The translations under genes and the position numbers were made by a program. The notes below the pieces were generated by a model. It was not told where the DNA came from. It was given only the letters and a program-made list of their open reading frames with translations, and ran no database searches. From Linnemannia elongata (lineage: Eukaryota > Mortierellomycota > Mortierellomycetes > Mortierellales > Mortierellaceae), in assembly GCA_036320915.1 (NCBI GenBank), contig JAXBDG010000022.1:62001-126000 (forward strand): 64,000 bases of DNA, read 5' to 3'. Positions 23,614 to 36,065 of the stretch are shown piece by piece. Positions within the stretch are counted from its first letter, which is position 1. Each line of letters starts with the position of its first letter.

Positions 23614-25214
23614 TTAGAGGTGCAAGTTGCCAAGTCCACGGGAGATGCTGTTAGCATTCCAGATGATAAGCTTGCCATCAATACCAGAGGTCGAGAACTG
23701 CTCAACGTGTCCGGGGGTGCCCGAGAAGGGACGGATAGAGTTGATGGTGTTCTGGTGGTGGGTATGGACCTCGGTGTCGGTCGAGGTGGCGGACTGGGCA
23801 CGGCTGTCCATGCGACGGAAGGTGTCCCTGGCTGTGAATCCCACATCTGCCTTCTTCACCGCTGCATCCAACGATGCCGAGAACGCCCTATTTTGATATT
23901 ACCACGCGAAAAGCGGATCTGATTAGTCATATGAAAATATACCATAATATACTCCTTGTAAAATGATCCCGAAGAAAAGACGTACCACTGCTGGCCCTTG
24001 AGCTCAAAGAGGTGAGGGGCACAATCATGTCCGGCAGCAACGATCTGGTTCTCGTTCAACCAGATGACAGACAGGTAAGGAAGGTAAGGAGCACGGATCG
24101 ACTGAATATCTCCAGTTCCGGGAGAGACAACAGTGATGGTCGAATCGTGACCAGTAAAGGCAAGAGACTCGCCGCTGGGCGAGAATGCCACGCCGTGAAT
24201 CCATCCACCAGCACCGTTCGAGAACTCGCCGCACACGGTATTGAAAGGAAGCTTCTCACCCCAAGGCGAAGGAGCGGGCCTAAATGTGAGAAAGGTGAAA
24301 TGGGTTAGCATTTTGCTCCGCGAGTTTGAACGTGATGATGAAGAGTTGAAGGGTTGGATTGCTTACTTCTTGTCGATGCCCTTGATGAAAGCCGAAAAGA
24401 CGCGAGCCTAGAGAAGAATAGGTATCCATGAAGGATCGATGGGTTAGACCAGGCGTCAACATTATTTTGGTGGCAAATATTTGCTACTTCGGCGGGAAAA
24501 GATGCGTCCATACTTGCACCAAAACAACAGCCAAATGCATATTTCCCCTTTCCCATCATTCAAAAGTTACCTTCATGTCGGCACATCCGGCCGCGAGGAG
24601 AACGTTGTTGGGATGCCAGTCGAGGGAGAGGACGGTACTGCGGATAGGCTTCTTGATATGCTTACCAACCCACCAATCGTTATCCTCCTCAAAGTAGCAG
24701 ACGCTAATACAGCGCGATCCCGAAGCGACCGCAAACTTGTCCTCCTCAGGCGACCAGCGAACAAAAGTCGCAGCACGGTTAATACGCAAGAGAACCAAAG
24801 TGGGCTTCCACTGATGAGAAGCACCGTCGAGGGTCCAGACATAGGCGTTTCTGTCTTGGGAGCAGGTGACGATACGGTTGGACTTGGGGGCCCAGTCGAC
24901 AGAGGTTACGGGCTTGTCGTGCTCGGCCAGGGTTGAAGTCTGTGTCCAGCCTGCGCCGGACTTGCGGAAGATGCTAACGACGTTTGTGTTGAAGCAGACA
25001 GCCAGCTCTATTGTTGGTGTATTTGTGTGGTGAGAGGTGTTATGTTAGACGTGGATTCAATTGAGCAAGATATCCTGATATAACAATGAGTGGGAAGTAG
25101 ATAAAGGAAGTCGACAGAAAGAAGAACGAGGTATTTACCGGTGCGGTCGCCGTTGAAGGCGTGGCAGGAGATGGGACCCTGGTTGAACTCATTGACGATG
25201 GGCGAGTCAGACAT
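23614..25214 (-). CDS. ARC40: Arp2/3 complex subunit ARPC1, WD40 protein (373 aa)
   Basis: Seven-bladed WD40 propeller subunit (p40/ARPC1) of the Arp2/3 complex, which nucleates branched actin at endocytic sites and growing tips. Exons 25214-25139, 25007-24571, 24407-24367, 24279-23986, 23887-23614; sum 1122 nt, the usual length. Diagnostic stretches: [20 protein letters not shown] at the start; [20 protein letters not shown] and [50 protein letters not shown]; and the [10 protein letters not shown] strand near the C-terminus. The 41-nt third exon is easily missed. It is divergent from the F-box gene across 472 bp. Confidence 0.93.
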
Positions 25215-25686
25215 GGCTGTTGAATGGGTGAGGAAGTGAAGAAGTGGTTGTTGTTGTTTCGTTAGAGAAGGAGGAGAAGTGGACGAAGGACTCTAGCAGT
25301 CTACGACGTGAATGAAAGTGGTGAAGAGGGGAGGGAGGGAATGGTGGGGAAGAATGTGTTTGTTGATGAAAAGAAGCAAAGAAGACGTGTGCTCAACGAT
25401 ATTAATAAATTACAATGCCCTGGCTGCGAATGGCTGTGGGATGGTTGTGTCGTGTGGAGGGAGGTTAATGATATCACGCAGTCAATTGCCTTGGCTGCAG
25501 CAAGTGCGAGTAGGGAATCTTCCCTCGACTTCCGAAAGTGATAGAGAAAAGGTTTATCATTGCTACCTCCGCCCCAAACTACTTCGCCGTTTCATCGATG
25601 TGAACTCATGATCAAGGACTAACAACCCAGCAACCAGGACAACTACTTAAACCTACAACAAAACATCGACAAGCTGGAAGCGCAGG
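25215..25686. promoter_or_regulatory. Shared divergent promoter (ARPC1 / F-box gene)
   Basis: 472 bp between opposite start codons, long enough only for promoters and leaders of both genes. No clear TATA box; a CA-rich leader precedes the F-box start. Confidence 0.5.
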
Positions 25687-27330
25687 ATGAACGACAACTC
25701 AATCGACGCCCTCGTGATGTTTCATCGTCAACGCATCGCATCCCTCCTCAAGCGACAGGAACAACAACGCCGCGCTCAACACTTTCTGTCGTCCGTATCG
25801 ATGTCAGCAAACACGACCACCATCTCTCCTCTCTCCGCATCAGAAGCGTTTTTCACCATCCCAGAACTCGTCCTCACCGTCCTAAAGTTCCTTTACATGG
25901 AGGATTTGCCGCAAGCATGTTTAGTTTGCAGGCTGTGGTCCGCCCTCGCACAGCCACTCCTTTGGCGCCATTACATCCGTCTGGAAAGCGACTCTCAGAT
26001 CCAAGCATTTGCAGCCTCCGTCACCACCTGCGGTGCTTGGGTCCAGTCACTTGATTTCAGGACCAGGAGTAACGAGGAAGAATTCCCCTTCTCACATATC
26101 GACCTGACCAACATTCTCCCACACACGCCCCAGCTCCGATGGATCGACGTGCGCGACCGCACAATGGACAAACACCCGCTGATGGTTCTCGCGCCCTGCT
26201 CGCAACTCGAGTCGATTGCCTTCACCCAGTGCGAAGATCATTTCCTGGACCTTGGACCTGATGGTAACAGGGACATCTTTTCGGTCTGGCCCCAGCTCAA
26301 GCACCTGAGCATTTCAGGAACGGACTGGGAGCGACAATCTGCAGCGGCCGCTTTATTGGAGAAGGCATTGGTGGACACGAAGTCGCTCCATCTTGAGACA
26401 ATAAACCTCGACACTTTTCCTACTTGGTCTCCATTGACTGTCCACCATTTGGTCAGGACCAACGCCGACTACCTCCGTTTTCTCGATCTCGTCAATTGTC
26501 GCTTCATTCTCCACGACTTCTTCGAAGAGACCCTCGTTGCAGCAACACAGCTGGAATCTTTTGGGTTACACAAGTGCCTTCATGCCACCAGGAGGCTTCT
26601 CCAGTTTGCCCAAACCCACCCTCGACTCAAACGCCTTTCCTTGACCGACTGGGTCCATTTCCCTACGGATGTCATGACTCAAGTTGCACGCGCTTGTCCC
26701 TTGCTCGAATCCTTGGAGCTCGACAATTGTGGAGATACGGTCATTGCGGCTCGACAATTTCTGGCACATTGCCCTCATCTTCGCACGCTCATCCTCTTTC
26801 CTTTGGATGGCCCCAATGTGATGGACTTGTTTCTAGGGGAACCTTGGGTATGTAAGGGAATAGAAAAATTCCGAATCAAGAGGATCGATTATCAACCGAA
26901 CGCGTTCACGAGCACCGAGGCCAGGGACGGGGCGATCAAGGCGATGTGGCGACAACTGGCGGCCCAAACGCACATGCGGTCGTTGCTCTTACAGTTTACC
27001 TTGCCAAAGTATGGCGCCATGGTCCTGCACCCAGACGGTGACAGTGCGAGAAAATCTCAGCACAAGAAGGTCAGGAATCTGCATGACGATGGACTCTATC
27101 AGTTGGGGGCCCTGAAGCGATTGAAGGAATTGGGGATGATTAGATATTGCGTGTGGGAGTTTGCTGACGTTGAGTGGATGGCGCGGTCGTTTCCCTGTAT
27201 GAAGCGATTCTGGTATCATAGGGATGAGGTGTCAGTCCCCCAGTCGTCCTGGCTGCGAACCCATCGACCTGAGATTTGGCTAGGCCCTAGCGAGGTTCTG
27301 TCATCCCGCCAACGAACATGCCGTACATAG
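25687..27330 (+). CDS. F-box protein with leucine-rich-repeat-like C-terminus (547 aa)
   Basis: Likely substrate-recognition subunit of an SCF (Skp1-cullin) ubiquitin ligase. Intronless. The F-box lies at about 57-98: FTIPELVLTVLKFLYMEDL, then CLVCRLWSALAQPLLWRHY, a good match to the Skp1-binding helices. After it come irregular repeats of LxxLxLxxC type (QLRWIDVRDR, QLESIAFTQC, RFLDLVNCRF, RLKRLSLTDW, LLESLELDNC, HLRTLILFPL), consistent with a leucine-rich-repeat solenoid. The target protein cannot be guessed. The start is the first Met and leaves a short helical leader. Confidence 0.85.
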   Translation: MNDNSIDALVMFHRQRIASLLKRQEQQRRAQHFLSSVSMSANTTTISPLSASEAFFTIPELVLTVLKFLYMEDLPQACLVCRLWSALAQPLLWRHYIRLESDSQIQAFAASVTTCGAWVQSLDFRTRSNEEEFPFSHIDLTNILPHTPQLRWIDVRDRTMDKHPLMVLAPCSQLESIAFTQCEDHFLDLGPDGNRDIFSVWPQLKHLSISGTDWERQSAAAALLEKALVDTKSLHLETINLDTFPTWSPLTVHHLVRTNADYLRFLDLVNCRFILHDFFEETLVAATQLESFGLHKCLHATRRLLQFAQTHPRLKRLSLTDWVHFPTDVMTQVARACPLLESLELDNCGDTVIAARQFLAHCPHLRTLILFPLDGPNVMDLFLGEPWVCKGIEKFRIKRIDYQPNAFTSTEARDGAIKAMWRQLAAQTHMRSLLLQFTLPKYGAMVLHPDGDSARKSQHKKVRNLHDDGLYQLGALKRLKELGMIRYCVWEFADVEWMARSFPCMKRFWYHRDEVSVPQSSWLRTHRPEIWLGPSEVLSSRQRTCRT

Positions 27331-27556
27331 AAAAAAAAGCTGAAAGGACGCGTTTATTTTCTTTTATTTTTTCAGTTATGATGACGATAGTGTTATGTAG
27401 ATGTGAACGAACACGTACCCAGTAGTGATATGTCGAGAAGCGTGAAATGGTGGTGCATGATGATCGGTCGCGCTAATATTTCGTGGCCATGACACAACTC
27501 GCATACAGATACTACTTACGGGCAGTACAGGTATAAATGAACGCTTGTCTTTCCCA

Positions 27557-27560
<4 letters not shown>

Positions 27561-27596
<36 letters not shown>
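27561..27596. repeat. (AC)18 microsatellite
   Basis: Perfect AC dinucleotide run about 95 bp upstream of the DUF1264 gene start, within its likely promoter or leader. Confidence 0.95.
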
Positions 27597-27603
<7 letters not shown>

Positions 27604-27689
27604 TAAAACAAACATCAACCACACTCCTACACACACTCACATACACGGCAACACAACATTTTATTCCCAACCTCCCACAAAATCCGACC

Positions 27690-27839
27690 ATGGAAGAGCA
27701 CCTCACTGTAAGCAACCTACTCATATATGCTCTTATTCTTTGTCCTGCTTCCTGCTTTGACTTTTGTTCGTCCTTGCTTGCTTGCTTGCTTGTTTCCCTA
27801 CATGCCCCTTCCTATGGATCTGCCTTGTATCTCAACACG

Positions 27840-27871
<32 letters not shown>

Positions 27872-29033
27872 CTCTTGTTTCTGCATGTTAACAAAATAAC
27901 AAATAGATGCCCGTCCCTCCTGTCCACGAGGCAGATGAGACCAAGGGCCAGATCAGCTCGGGCACCGCTGTGCTCTCGACCGTTAGCAAGCCTCTGCAGA
28001 GCTTCCAGCCCCTCAGCAACATCTGTGAGGCCTTCTGCGGTCTCCACCTCTATCCGTAAGTTTCCATCTCTGCTTTTTGTTTTTTTTTTGGTTGTGTAAG
28101 AAAAGAGAGTTATTTTTCGGTGAAGATGTTGTGAAGTGAAAGCCCATGAAGACAAAAGTGTGGGAAGAAGAACAAAAAGGAGAAATGCCAGATAAGCGAG
28201 CTAACACTTGACCCACTTGGCCATTTTTTTTTATTTATTCAATGTGCGTGGACAGGAACGATACGAAGCGCCAGGTGATCGCGTACCACTATTGCTCGAT
28301 GTTAGATACGGACCGTCGCCAGTGCCTCGTCTATGACTCGAACAGCAAGGATGCCAAGCTCATCGCCGTCGAATACATCATCTCCGAGAAGCTCTTTGAA
28401 TGTAAGGCTTTTTTTTTTTTTTTTTTTTTCATCTTTTCTTCATCCTTGCGAGCCTCTTCTGTCATTTTGATCACCATCACCTATCACCATCAGTTTCCAA
28501 GATCACTTAAATGCCATGACACAATGCATAAAAACACGGAAACTGATCAATCATCTCTTCCTCCTCCACCAATCAATTCCTCTCCAATAGCATTGGACGA
28601 GGACGAGAAGAAGTTCTGGCACTCACACAAGTACGAATGCGAATCCGGCCTGCTGGTCCAGACCGCAAAGGCCGGCGTCCCCGAGATGGTGGTTGAAACC
28701 GCCGAGATTCCCTCCCTCCAGCACCTTGCCAATACCTATGGCAAGATTCTCCAGCTCTGGCCCGTCGATGATGAAGGCAATTGTTCCTCCAAGGTTCCTT
28801 ATGGCCCGCCTCAGATCTTGGCTTCCTTCACGGCTGATGGACAGGTGCGCCCAGGGTTGTTGGAGAAGCGGGATAAGGAAATGAGAATCTCAACAGAGAC
28901 TAAGCGCAAGGAGAGGGAGGGCCGTGTGCAGGGGAATGCTCCGGCTGAGGGAGCCGATCAGTGGTTTACCAAGGGAAAGGCTTGGCAGATCTATGATCAG
29001 GGCGACCGTGGCGTCGTCGAGGCTCGCCAGTAA
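27690..29033 (+). CDS. Oil-body-associated protein-like, DUF1264 (251 aa)
   Basis: Exons 27690-27707, 27907-28055, 28256-28401, 28591-29033; sum 756 nt. The family signature is strong: ICEAFCGLHLYPNDTKRQV, then AYHYCSMLDTDRRQCLVYDS, AKLIAVEYIISEKLFESL, FWHSHKYECESGLL, and YGKILQLWPVD with PYGPPQIL. Plant OBAP proteins of this family sit on seed lipid droplets; a lipid-droplet role in this fungus is inference. The first exon codes only MEEHLT; if the first intron is retained, translation could begin at the ATG that opens exon 2. There are no membrane segments. The C-terminal tail is charged (about residues 190-250). Confidence 0.85.
27841..27866. repeat. (TC)n in first intron of the DUF1264 gene
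   Basis: TC dinucleotides close upstream of the intron 1 acceptor, where they may act as the polypyrimidine tract. Confidence 0.85.
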
Positions 29034-29498
29034 AGCCCCCTCCTTCTATGGCTCACCTGGCCTTACGCGTTCTCCTCCTTATGATTGGGATTCTACGTTC
29101 CTCTTCTTGTTGTTCTTTTTGGACCTCCTTTTTTTTTCCTGTTTCGCGTATTCTCTTTCCTCCCTTTTTGAAAGTTTAAGCTTGTTCGCGCCACCAACTT
29201 CATAGCTAACCTCACTTCTCACTAACACTCACCCCCTCACACACATTAACTCGTTGCACTCTGAAAATAAAAAAAAGTCCACTAGCACGCTGCACGTTCA
29301 CATTAGGGAGAAACTTTGGTAGGGTTATGGTACAAGGTAGCTATTTTTTACTTTTTTATTTTTGTTGAAGCGACGAAAGAAGCGAAGAAGCGAAAAATGC
29401 GAAAAGGACAAAGCGAGGAAAGGGAAAGCAAAGTGAGAAGACTAACTAACAAAAAAAAAAGACTTATACTAAAAGGAAAAGAGGAGGGAGGGGGCTTT
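29034..29498. other. Convergent 3' intergenic region (DUF1264 / GATA)
   Basis: 465 bp between two stop codons. An AATAAA lies near 29265. No gene seen. Confidence 0.55.
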
Positions 29499-32039
29499 TC
29501 AGTTGGCGTACTCAGCCATACCAAAAGGCGACCCTTGTTGCTGTTGCTGTTGAGGATGATGTTGAGGCTGGGGCTGGAGACCCAGATGTTGGGGTAGGGG
29601 CAAGGCCATACCCATATGCACATCCTGGCCGTGTCCATGACCGTGACCATGACCGAATGCCATCATCTGAGCCTGGTACTGCTGGTACTGCTGCTGTTGC
29701 TGCTGCTGCTGCTGTTGATGATGATGGAGGTTGTGGTGGTGAAGCATATGCTGAGGATGCGCGAGTCCCTGGATCAAGTGATGCTTTCCACCGACCGGAC
29801 TAACCGCCGGCTTTACATTCGTCACAGATCCAGAGGTAGTAGGAGTAGCGCCTTCATACCTCGACCGACGACGGATGACGTTCCGCTTCAACGAAATAGG
29901 CCGATGGATATGGTGCAGTTTATAGTAAAGCCCACAGGCGTTGCAGAGGATCTCGCCGGCATCGTCTTTCCGCCAGAGAGGGGTAAGTGTTGTCCTACAG
30001 TTTGTGCACATGGGCTGGACATTGGTACCGCCTGCAGTTGAGGTTGTTGACGTTGCTGATGCTGGGAGGGGGATGGGACGGGAAGACGAGCGAGCTGCAG
30101 ATGCGGTGTTGGGTGTGTCAGATGAGGAAGCGGTGCTAGATCCGGGAGAGCTGACGACTGGGCTATCTGTGGAAGAAGCATCAAGGCTGGCACTACCCTC
30201 AGAACTGACAGATCCAGACCTCTCGCCATTATATGAAGAACCGTCCGAGGGCTGCTTGAGGTCCTTGAGTCCTAAAGTAGCTCCGCCACCACGGATCCCC
30301 GTACCGGGTTGACCCTGCTGCTGCAAGTGCTTAGGCCGATGCATCGCATGGAGTTTATGGTAAAGACCACAAGCATTGCAAAGAGGCTCGTTGTCGGCCG
30401 ATCGACGCCACAGGGGTGTAACAGTGACTCCACAGTTCTGGCAACGAACTCCCAACCCGGCTGCGGCTTTGATGGCTGCCTTGGAGGGCTTACGGGCCTT
30501 GGAGACCTTGATAGACTTAAACCCGACGGCTTGAGGGTGTGTGAGGCGCTGGAGGTTTGGAGGGATAGGGTTATTGAAGTGATGAGGATGATGTGGGTGG
30601 TGGAGGAGCAAGCCCTCGCTGACTCGACGAAGCTGCTGGTGTTCGTCTATCAGGGAAGTCGGGGAAGTCGGGGAGGAAGGGTGAAGGGTGGGCATGGAAT
30701 TGGATCGGCTCGAGAACAAGGTTGCAGTACCGGAGGAGAACTCGTCCATGGGAGAGGTAGGGGTCAAGGGTGACCGGAGAGTTGAAATGGATGGCACCTG
30801 GGGGACGGGTTGTGGGGATGACGACGACGAAGAAGCAATAAGGTCGTTGCGTCCGAGACTGACGGGAGATGGCGTCGACGAGGGGGTCTCGGGTGGAGAG
30901 ATCATCCCCGCCCTTAGGCTTGACTGTTGCTGCTGTTGCTGGTATTGGGTGGGGTTGAGGAAGAGGGACTTTGGCTTGAGGACCGACGACGGAGTTGTTG
31001 TCGTAGACGACACGTGTTGCTGCTGCTGCTGGAAAGAAGGGCGCTGGATCTGCTGCTGCTGCTGCTGCTGCTGTTGTTGTTGCTGTTGTTGTTGTTGCTG
31101 TTGTTGCTGTTGCAACTGGAGCTGCTGCTGAATCGAGGGCTGGGGGAGGTTGGTTTGGATAGAATGCGCGTTGCCCGTCAAGGCTTGAGTCGCAGCAGTG
31201 AGGTAAGAGGCTGGGGAGGAAGGCCAGGCAGAAAAGACATCAGGGTCCTGCTGATGCATCCGGTACTCTTGAAACTGCGCGAAACCGTTCGAAGGAGACG
31301 ACGAAACCGTGGGGACGAAGGGAAGACGCGACGACGACGACAGTGCAGAACCTGCTGCACCGACTGCTGTTCCTACGGCATTGTTGCTGGTCGTGTTGTG
31401 TGTGTTTGAAGAGGAGTTGTGGTTGTTGTTGTTGTTGTAGAGGGATGTGGAGTAAGGGAGGAAGGCATTGTTACCGGCGCTGTTGGTATGAGAGAAAGGG
31501 AGGGAGATGTTGTTGGCGAGGGAGAGGGAGAGCCAGTCGGAGGCGGGTTGGATAGAGTTGAGGTTGGTAAAGATGTCCCTGTTGTCCAGCAGCAGGGGCA
31601 TCGAATGGCTTGTACCAGCAACCATACCATTGTTGTTGTTGTTGTTGTTGTTGTTTATGTTGTTTGTGAAGACGTTATTGTTGGTATGAGAAGAGGGAGT
31701 GAGGGGGGAGGGAGTACAGGCGGCCATGTAAGGGTTCGAGGTGATGATGGTCACGGGAATGGTGGGAGTGAGGACTTCGTGTTCGGCGGTGCTGAAGAGT
31801 GAGTATGAGGATGTGGAAGGGATGGTTGTTGTGGTAGAGGGAATTGAAGTGGAAGGAGAGGAAGAAGAGACAGAAGTGTTCTTGCGGACAGAAGAGGAAG
31901 ATGAAGAGAAGCAGTAGTCGTCGGAGAGGAAGGGCATTTCGAGGATGGTTGTTGACCCCACAGTGGAGGTAGTAGTTGTTGTTGTTGTTGCACCAGAAAC
32001 AATGGTAGGGACGGATGTGGCGGAGTACTCGTTCAGCAT
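29499..32039 (-). CDS. GATA-type transcription factor with two zinc fingers (846 aa)
   Basis: Single-exon nuclear DNA-binding protein for WGATAR sites. Two C-x2-C-x17-C-x2-C fingers: finger 1 has C533, C536, C554 and C557 ([20 protein letters not shown]); finger 2 has C678, C681, C699 and C702 ([20 protein letters not shown]). Finger 2 is followed by a basic tail ([16 protein letters not shown]). About 120 residues separate them, and I see no cysteine-rich linker like that of SreA/Fep1-type iron repressors, so an iron role is not supported. The rest is low complexity: Ser/Thr-rich N-terminus, Asn runs, poly-Gln (about residues 310-330), His/Gln- and Gly-His-rich C-terminus. The open frame continues 96 codons upstream, but that part is a translated pyrimidine tract, so the Met at 32039 was chosen. 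Nitrogen, light or development are possible roles, none shown. Confidence 0.88.
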   Translation of the reverse strand: MLNEYSATSVPTIVSGATTTTTTTSTVGSTTILEMPFLSDDYCFSSSSSSVRKNTSVSSSSPSTSIPSTTTTIPSTSSYSLFSTAEHEVLTPTIPVTIITSNPYMAACTPSPLTPSSHTNNNVFTNNINNNNNNNNNGMVAGTSHSMPLLLDNRDIFTNLNSIQPASDWLSLSLANNISLPFSHTNSAGNNAFLPYSTSLYNNNNNHNSSSNTHNTTSNNAVGTAVGAAGSALSSSSRLPFVPTVSSSPSNGFAQFQEYRMHQQDPDVFSAWPSSPASYLTAATQALTGNAHSIQTNLPQPSIQQQLQLQQQQQQQQQQQQQQQQQQQQQIQRPSFQQQQQHVSSTTTTPSSVLKPKSLFLNPTQYQQQQQQSSLRAGMISPPETPSSTPSPVSLGRNDLIASSSSSSPQPVPQVPSISTLRSPLTPTSPMDEFSSGTATLFSSRSNSMPTLHPSSPTSPTSLIDEHQQLRRVSEGLLLHHPHHPHHFNNPIPPNLQRLTHPQAVGFKSIKVSKARKPSKAAIKAAAGLGVRCQNCGVTVTPLWRRSADNEPLCNACGLYHKLHAMHRPKHLQQQGQPGTGIRGGGATLGLKDLKQPSDGSSYNGERSGSVSSEGSASLDASSTDSPVVSSPGSSTASSSDTPNTASAARSSSRPIPLPASATSTTSTAGGTNVQPMCTNCRTTLTPLWRKDDAGEILCNACGLYYKLHHIHRPISLKRNVIRRRSRYEGATPTTSGSVTNVKPAVSPVGGKHHLIQGLAHPQHMLHHHNLHHHQQQQQQQQQQYQQYQAQMMAFGHGHGHGHGQDVHMGMALPLPQHLGLQPQPQHHPQQQQQQGSPFGMAEYAN
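31051..31114. repeat. CAG/CAA repeat coding poly-Gln in the GATA factor
   Basis: Plus strand CTG/TTG triplets; minus strand reads about 21 Gln codons in mixed CAG and CAA. A site likely to vary in length between strains. Confidence 0.9.
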
Positions 32040-32715
32040 CTTTTGTATGAGGGAGAGAAGGAGGAGGAAGAAGAAAAGGGGAAAAAAGGGGGAGGTAAGG
32101 GAATGAAGAGACGAGAAAAAGACGTTAGGGATGGAGGTAAAAGAGAGGGAGAGGAGGGAAACGAAGAATTTAAAAAAAAAGGTGGGGTAAAAAAAGAATA
32201 AAGAAACAAAGAGAAGTAAGAAGCAGCGGAGGAGAAGCAAAAAGGAGGAAGAAGTAGAAGAAGAAGTAGAGAATGAATGGTCAACGAGAGAAGAAGAAGA
32301 AGAAGAGGAAAAAACAACAAATAACAAAGAGAAAAAAATAAGAAAAAAGAATTGCGAGGGAAGTGCTTTTTATTTATATGTATCATGTCGGACACATATG
32401 AGCATACGGTAGGGGTAAAGGCAAAGGCCTAAATGGGGAAGGAAGAAGTAGGGGGGCGGGGGAACAGTGCAAGAGAGTAGGGGTCACAAAATGTCTTGGA
32501 CTCAATACTCGAAGGTGCTCATTGAATTGACAAAAGTATTCAACTCATGAGGAATAGTACTCTGCTCTGCGGAAATGTATACGTGTGCTATATGTGTGTG
32601 TGCCTTTGCTTTTCTTTGCTTTCCTCTGCTTTGCTTTGCTTGTTTTTTGCTGCCTTTTGCTCACTCTCTTACACTTACTTACTCTTCAACTCAACACACT
32701 ACCTATTGTACTTAA

Positions 32716-32745
32716 CTCTACTCTACTCTACTCTACTCTACTCTA
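32716..32745. repeat. (CTCTA)6 pentanucleotide repeat
   Basis: Six perfect tandem copies of CTCTA, upstream of the GATA factor gene. Confidence 0.95.
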
Positions 32746-35700
32746 CGCCTGGCTCTATGTTCCCTTCACTCTCACTCATTCTCAGACACTCTCTAGTCTG
32801 GCCTTGTTTTTCTACTCTTATACCTACCCCCTCCCCCCCCCCCTTTTTGTCCGAAGAATGGGCTGACACTTGCCAATTGCTTCCAGAAACATAACGGTCC
32901 GTTATCCCCATTCCCCCTTCCTTTGTCCTTTTTTAAATAACAAAAATCCCTCTATCTCCTCAAGGTTTTCTTCTTACTTAATGCCCTGGGCTAAGAGAAA
33001 AGAAGCGCTCAGTCTACAAACAACAAAAGGTCGAGTGCATTGGTCGCACTGTCGCACTATCGGCACTCGAACAACTGGGACGAATAACCATTTGACCCAT
33101 TGGCCTGACCATCTCTCTTTTCATTTTGACCCAGTCAACTCCATGAGAAAATATGAATGAATAGACATAGAGTACTCTCTTTGCTCTTGTTTGGTAATAA
33201 AAGAAAAACGGGTTGACGAGATAGACTGACCAGAAAGAGGGGGAACAGAGAATCGAGTATATATTATATTATTACCAAAAGGGTTTGCAGGGTCAACTTG
33301 TTAGCAGAAAGAGAGGCCATAGTTGTAATTGCCAGGGCAGGGGTGTTTTTGTAAGTGGAGTCTTCTGTAATGACAGCAAGAGACAAAGATGAAGAAACGA
33401 GAAGTAAAAATGCAAGCAAAACATACACCAGAAAAAAAGGGGTGTAATTATAACAAACAAGCGCGATTGAATAGAGCCTCAATCAATTCTCTCTTTAATT
33501 TTCCACAAACAGTGCATCCTCTCTTTTATAATTCAATTACAGAAATCAATTCAATGCCTTGGACCATGGATGGAATTACTTTTTGCACTCCACTTCTCTT
33601 CCCTCTGCCTTCCCTCTGACCTTTTACCTGACCTACCTTCAACTTTTTTTTTTTTGGCATTCTCATTCGTTCTCCAGTCTCCTGGGCTTGGACACTCATA
33701 TCCAACTCGCTGGCATAGGCTAGACCCCCAATCTTGGCTACTCTTTTTAACATTTTTTGTTTCTTCTCCACTTCTTCTAATTCTATGGACATCTTCGTGT
33801 GGATTCTGTTTTTGTTTTATGGTTTTTCATTTCCCTCTCTCTTTTCCCTTCTCTCTCTGTCTTTCTCTTCATTCAGTCACTCACCTGGCCTCTTTTTCTT
33901 CCCCCTCTCTGCCGCTCCTCTCCTCATCGAATCATTGTAGGTTCTTTTTTAGTTGTAGTATCTTTTTTCAAGGGAAAACTCAACTCTCGGCACCGAATAA
34001 GAGGGCGAGAACGAGGTGTTACGATGAATGAGGGGAAGAGAACGAAAACTAAGAGAAAAAACTGAGCATAGTGAAAGTAGTATTAACAGTACGAACGACC
34101 CTAAAATGATGTGAAAATTGAATCGGGTTTAGGTACCTCAATGCAGTTGTCAAGGGAGTGAGCTATAGACAAGATACATATATGAGTCGTTGAAATGAAT
34201 GAATGCACTGTACTGTATGAAAAGAGCTCGGAATATGAATGAATCAAGTCTGGGGTATTAGTTGTGTCTGTGTCTGTGTCTATGTCTGCGCGAAAGAGTC
34301 GAGAGTGAGTGCGTGGACAGGGTCAGATGAATGAAAAGGGTCTACCCTTGCCAACCTTCCCATAATCATTTCTCATTCCCTTCACTCGTTTCCTCATCAG
34401 TCCCAATTGATTTCTGTAGCATTGAATAGACACACTCCCCGACCAACAAACTAAACACATTTGGTGCTTGAGTTGCGCACAAAAAAAAAGCATGAAGCAC
34501 CATAACGAAGCGAGCTGAAGGCAGGAATAACAAAAAAAGAATTGTCTAAACTAACAACAATAACATGAGCAGACGGACGCCTCGTCTCGTCTCGCTCGGC
34601 CGTTTGCCCTTCTTCCTTTCTGTTCACTTTCTCTTGCCAGCTGTCTGTCGACAACTCGTGCTGACTGTCGCTTCAATCCCCAATCCCAATCACCATTGAT
34701 TGACATCCAGTCAACCCATCTGTCGCCATGCCTGACCAGACAGAAGCAGTCCCTTTTTTCTGCTCTTCGTGCCGCCTGTGTGTAACATATTTTTTTTTTT
34801 TTTTTTTCTGTATAGGTTCCTTCCTAAACGCAACGCCTTAAGTACGGGTGATTAAACCTTATTTTTTCGGACTGCGATTTGCCCTTTTATCTGTATTGAT
34901 CATCAGTAGTCAATCGAATGAAAAGGACCAACCAACGGACGATCTGTTAATGAGTGAAACGTCCATCAGTCTCTTGTCAATTACACATCTTAAAACGTGG
35001 TCAATTAGAAACGATGTAGGTTGGCTGGCTACTTCACTGATTGATCAATTGTTCCTAGCAATTGACAACTCGTAAAAGAAAACAAGGAGAGTAGACGAGT
35101 CAAGTCGACAATGACCTTCCAGCTAAAGAGCGCCAAAGGCGGGTAGGACTGGATGACTCTCTTAATGCGTCAATTCTTCATTTCTCTTATCTTTTCTTTG
35201 TTCCTTTGGCTGCCCTTTCTTTGCCCCTGTCTGTCCCCCTTGCTCTCGGCAACAACAATACCTAACGCATAAATGGCCATGAGCATGAAAAGAAAGAAGA
35301 GAGGTTATCCAAACGCATAGTCGCATGCCTACCTTCCGGTTCCATGTCAACCTTAGACTCCTTGGGTGTTCCTTACCCTGTCAGCAAGGCAAGGGAAAGA
35401 AAGGCAAACCCATACTTTCTCGGCCAACCGCCCACACGACAAGAAAATGGCGCAAACACTCATTTCTGTCCTGGCGCATTTGCATTATGGCAAAGAAAAG
35501 CTTGGTTTGTTTGTTTGTTTATTTGCACATAGTCTCTACAATCAACCAGGCAAGTCAGGTCCATTTGAGTGTCGTTTGTTCGACGCGCTCCCCTTGTCGT
35601 TCATGTTGCACCTTTTCCAATTCCATGTTTTTTTCTTTTATTTTCCATTTTCATTTAGCATGGGAATTGATCAGTGGATCAGACCGTTAATTGCAGTATC

Positions 35701-36035
35701 CCTGGCCTTCCTTCAGTCTTTCTGTGTTCACATGAAGAAGAAAAAAAGATGCTTTGTTTGTTTTCAAATAGCGAGCAAGACGACAGTTGATTGCTTCTAT
35801 TGCGCTGCCTCCAATTTATTCATGCACACAACCTATTTTTCACCTGCCTCATGTTATTGAACGACTTCCTCACCTCGTCTTTCTCTCTCTTCTCTCCTCC
35901 CCTTTTCTTAATTGCATAGCAAAGTAGTCTCAGCCCTTGCTAACCACGGACTCCTATTCATTAATGCAATTATATTTTTTATTTCAGAGAAAGAGCGACA
36001 GGAGGTTTGAAATAGGAGTGAAAGAGAGAAAGAAA

Positions 36036-36065
36036 AAGAACGCGCCCAAACATGGACGCGTTCTT
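36036..36065. repeat. 9-bp perfect inverted repeat
   Basis: Arms AAGAACGCG and CGCGTTCTT separated by 12 bases. The ACGCG core resembles MluI-type cell-cycle elements; role unknown. Confidence 0.7.

Noticed and set aside
32040..32327. 96-codon in-frame extension of the GATA factor
   Set aside because: Translates a pyrimidine tract into Ser/Phe/Leu runs; codon use differs from the true coding part, and a good Met follows.
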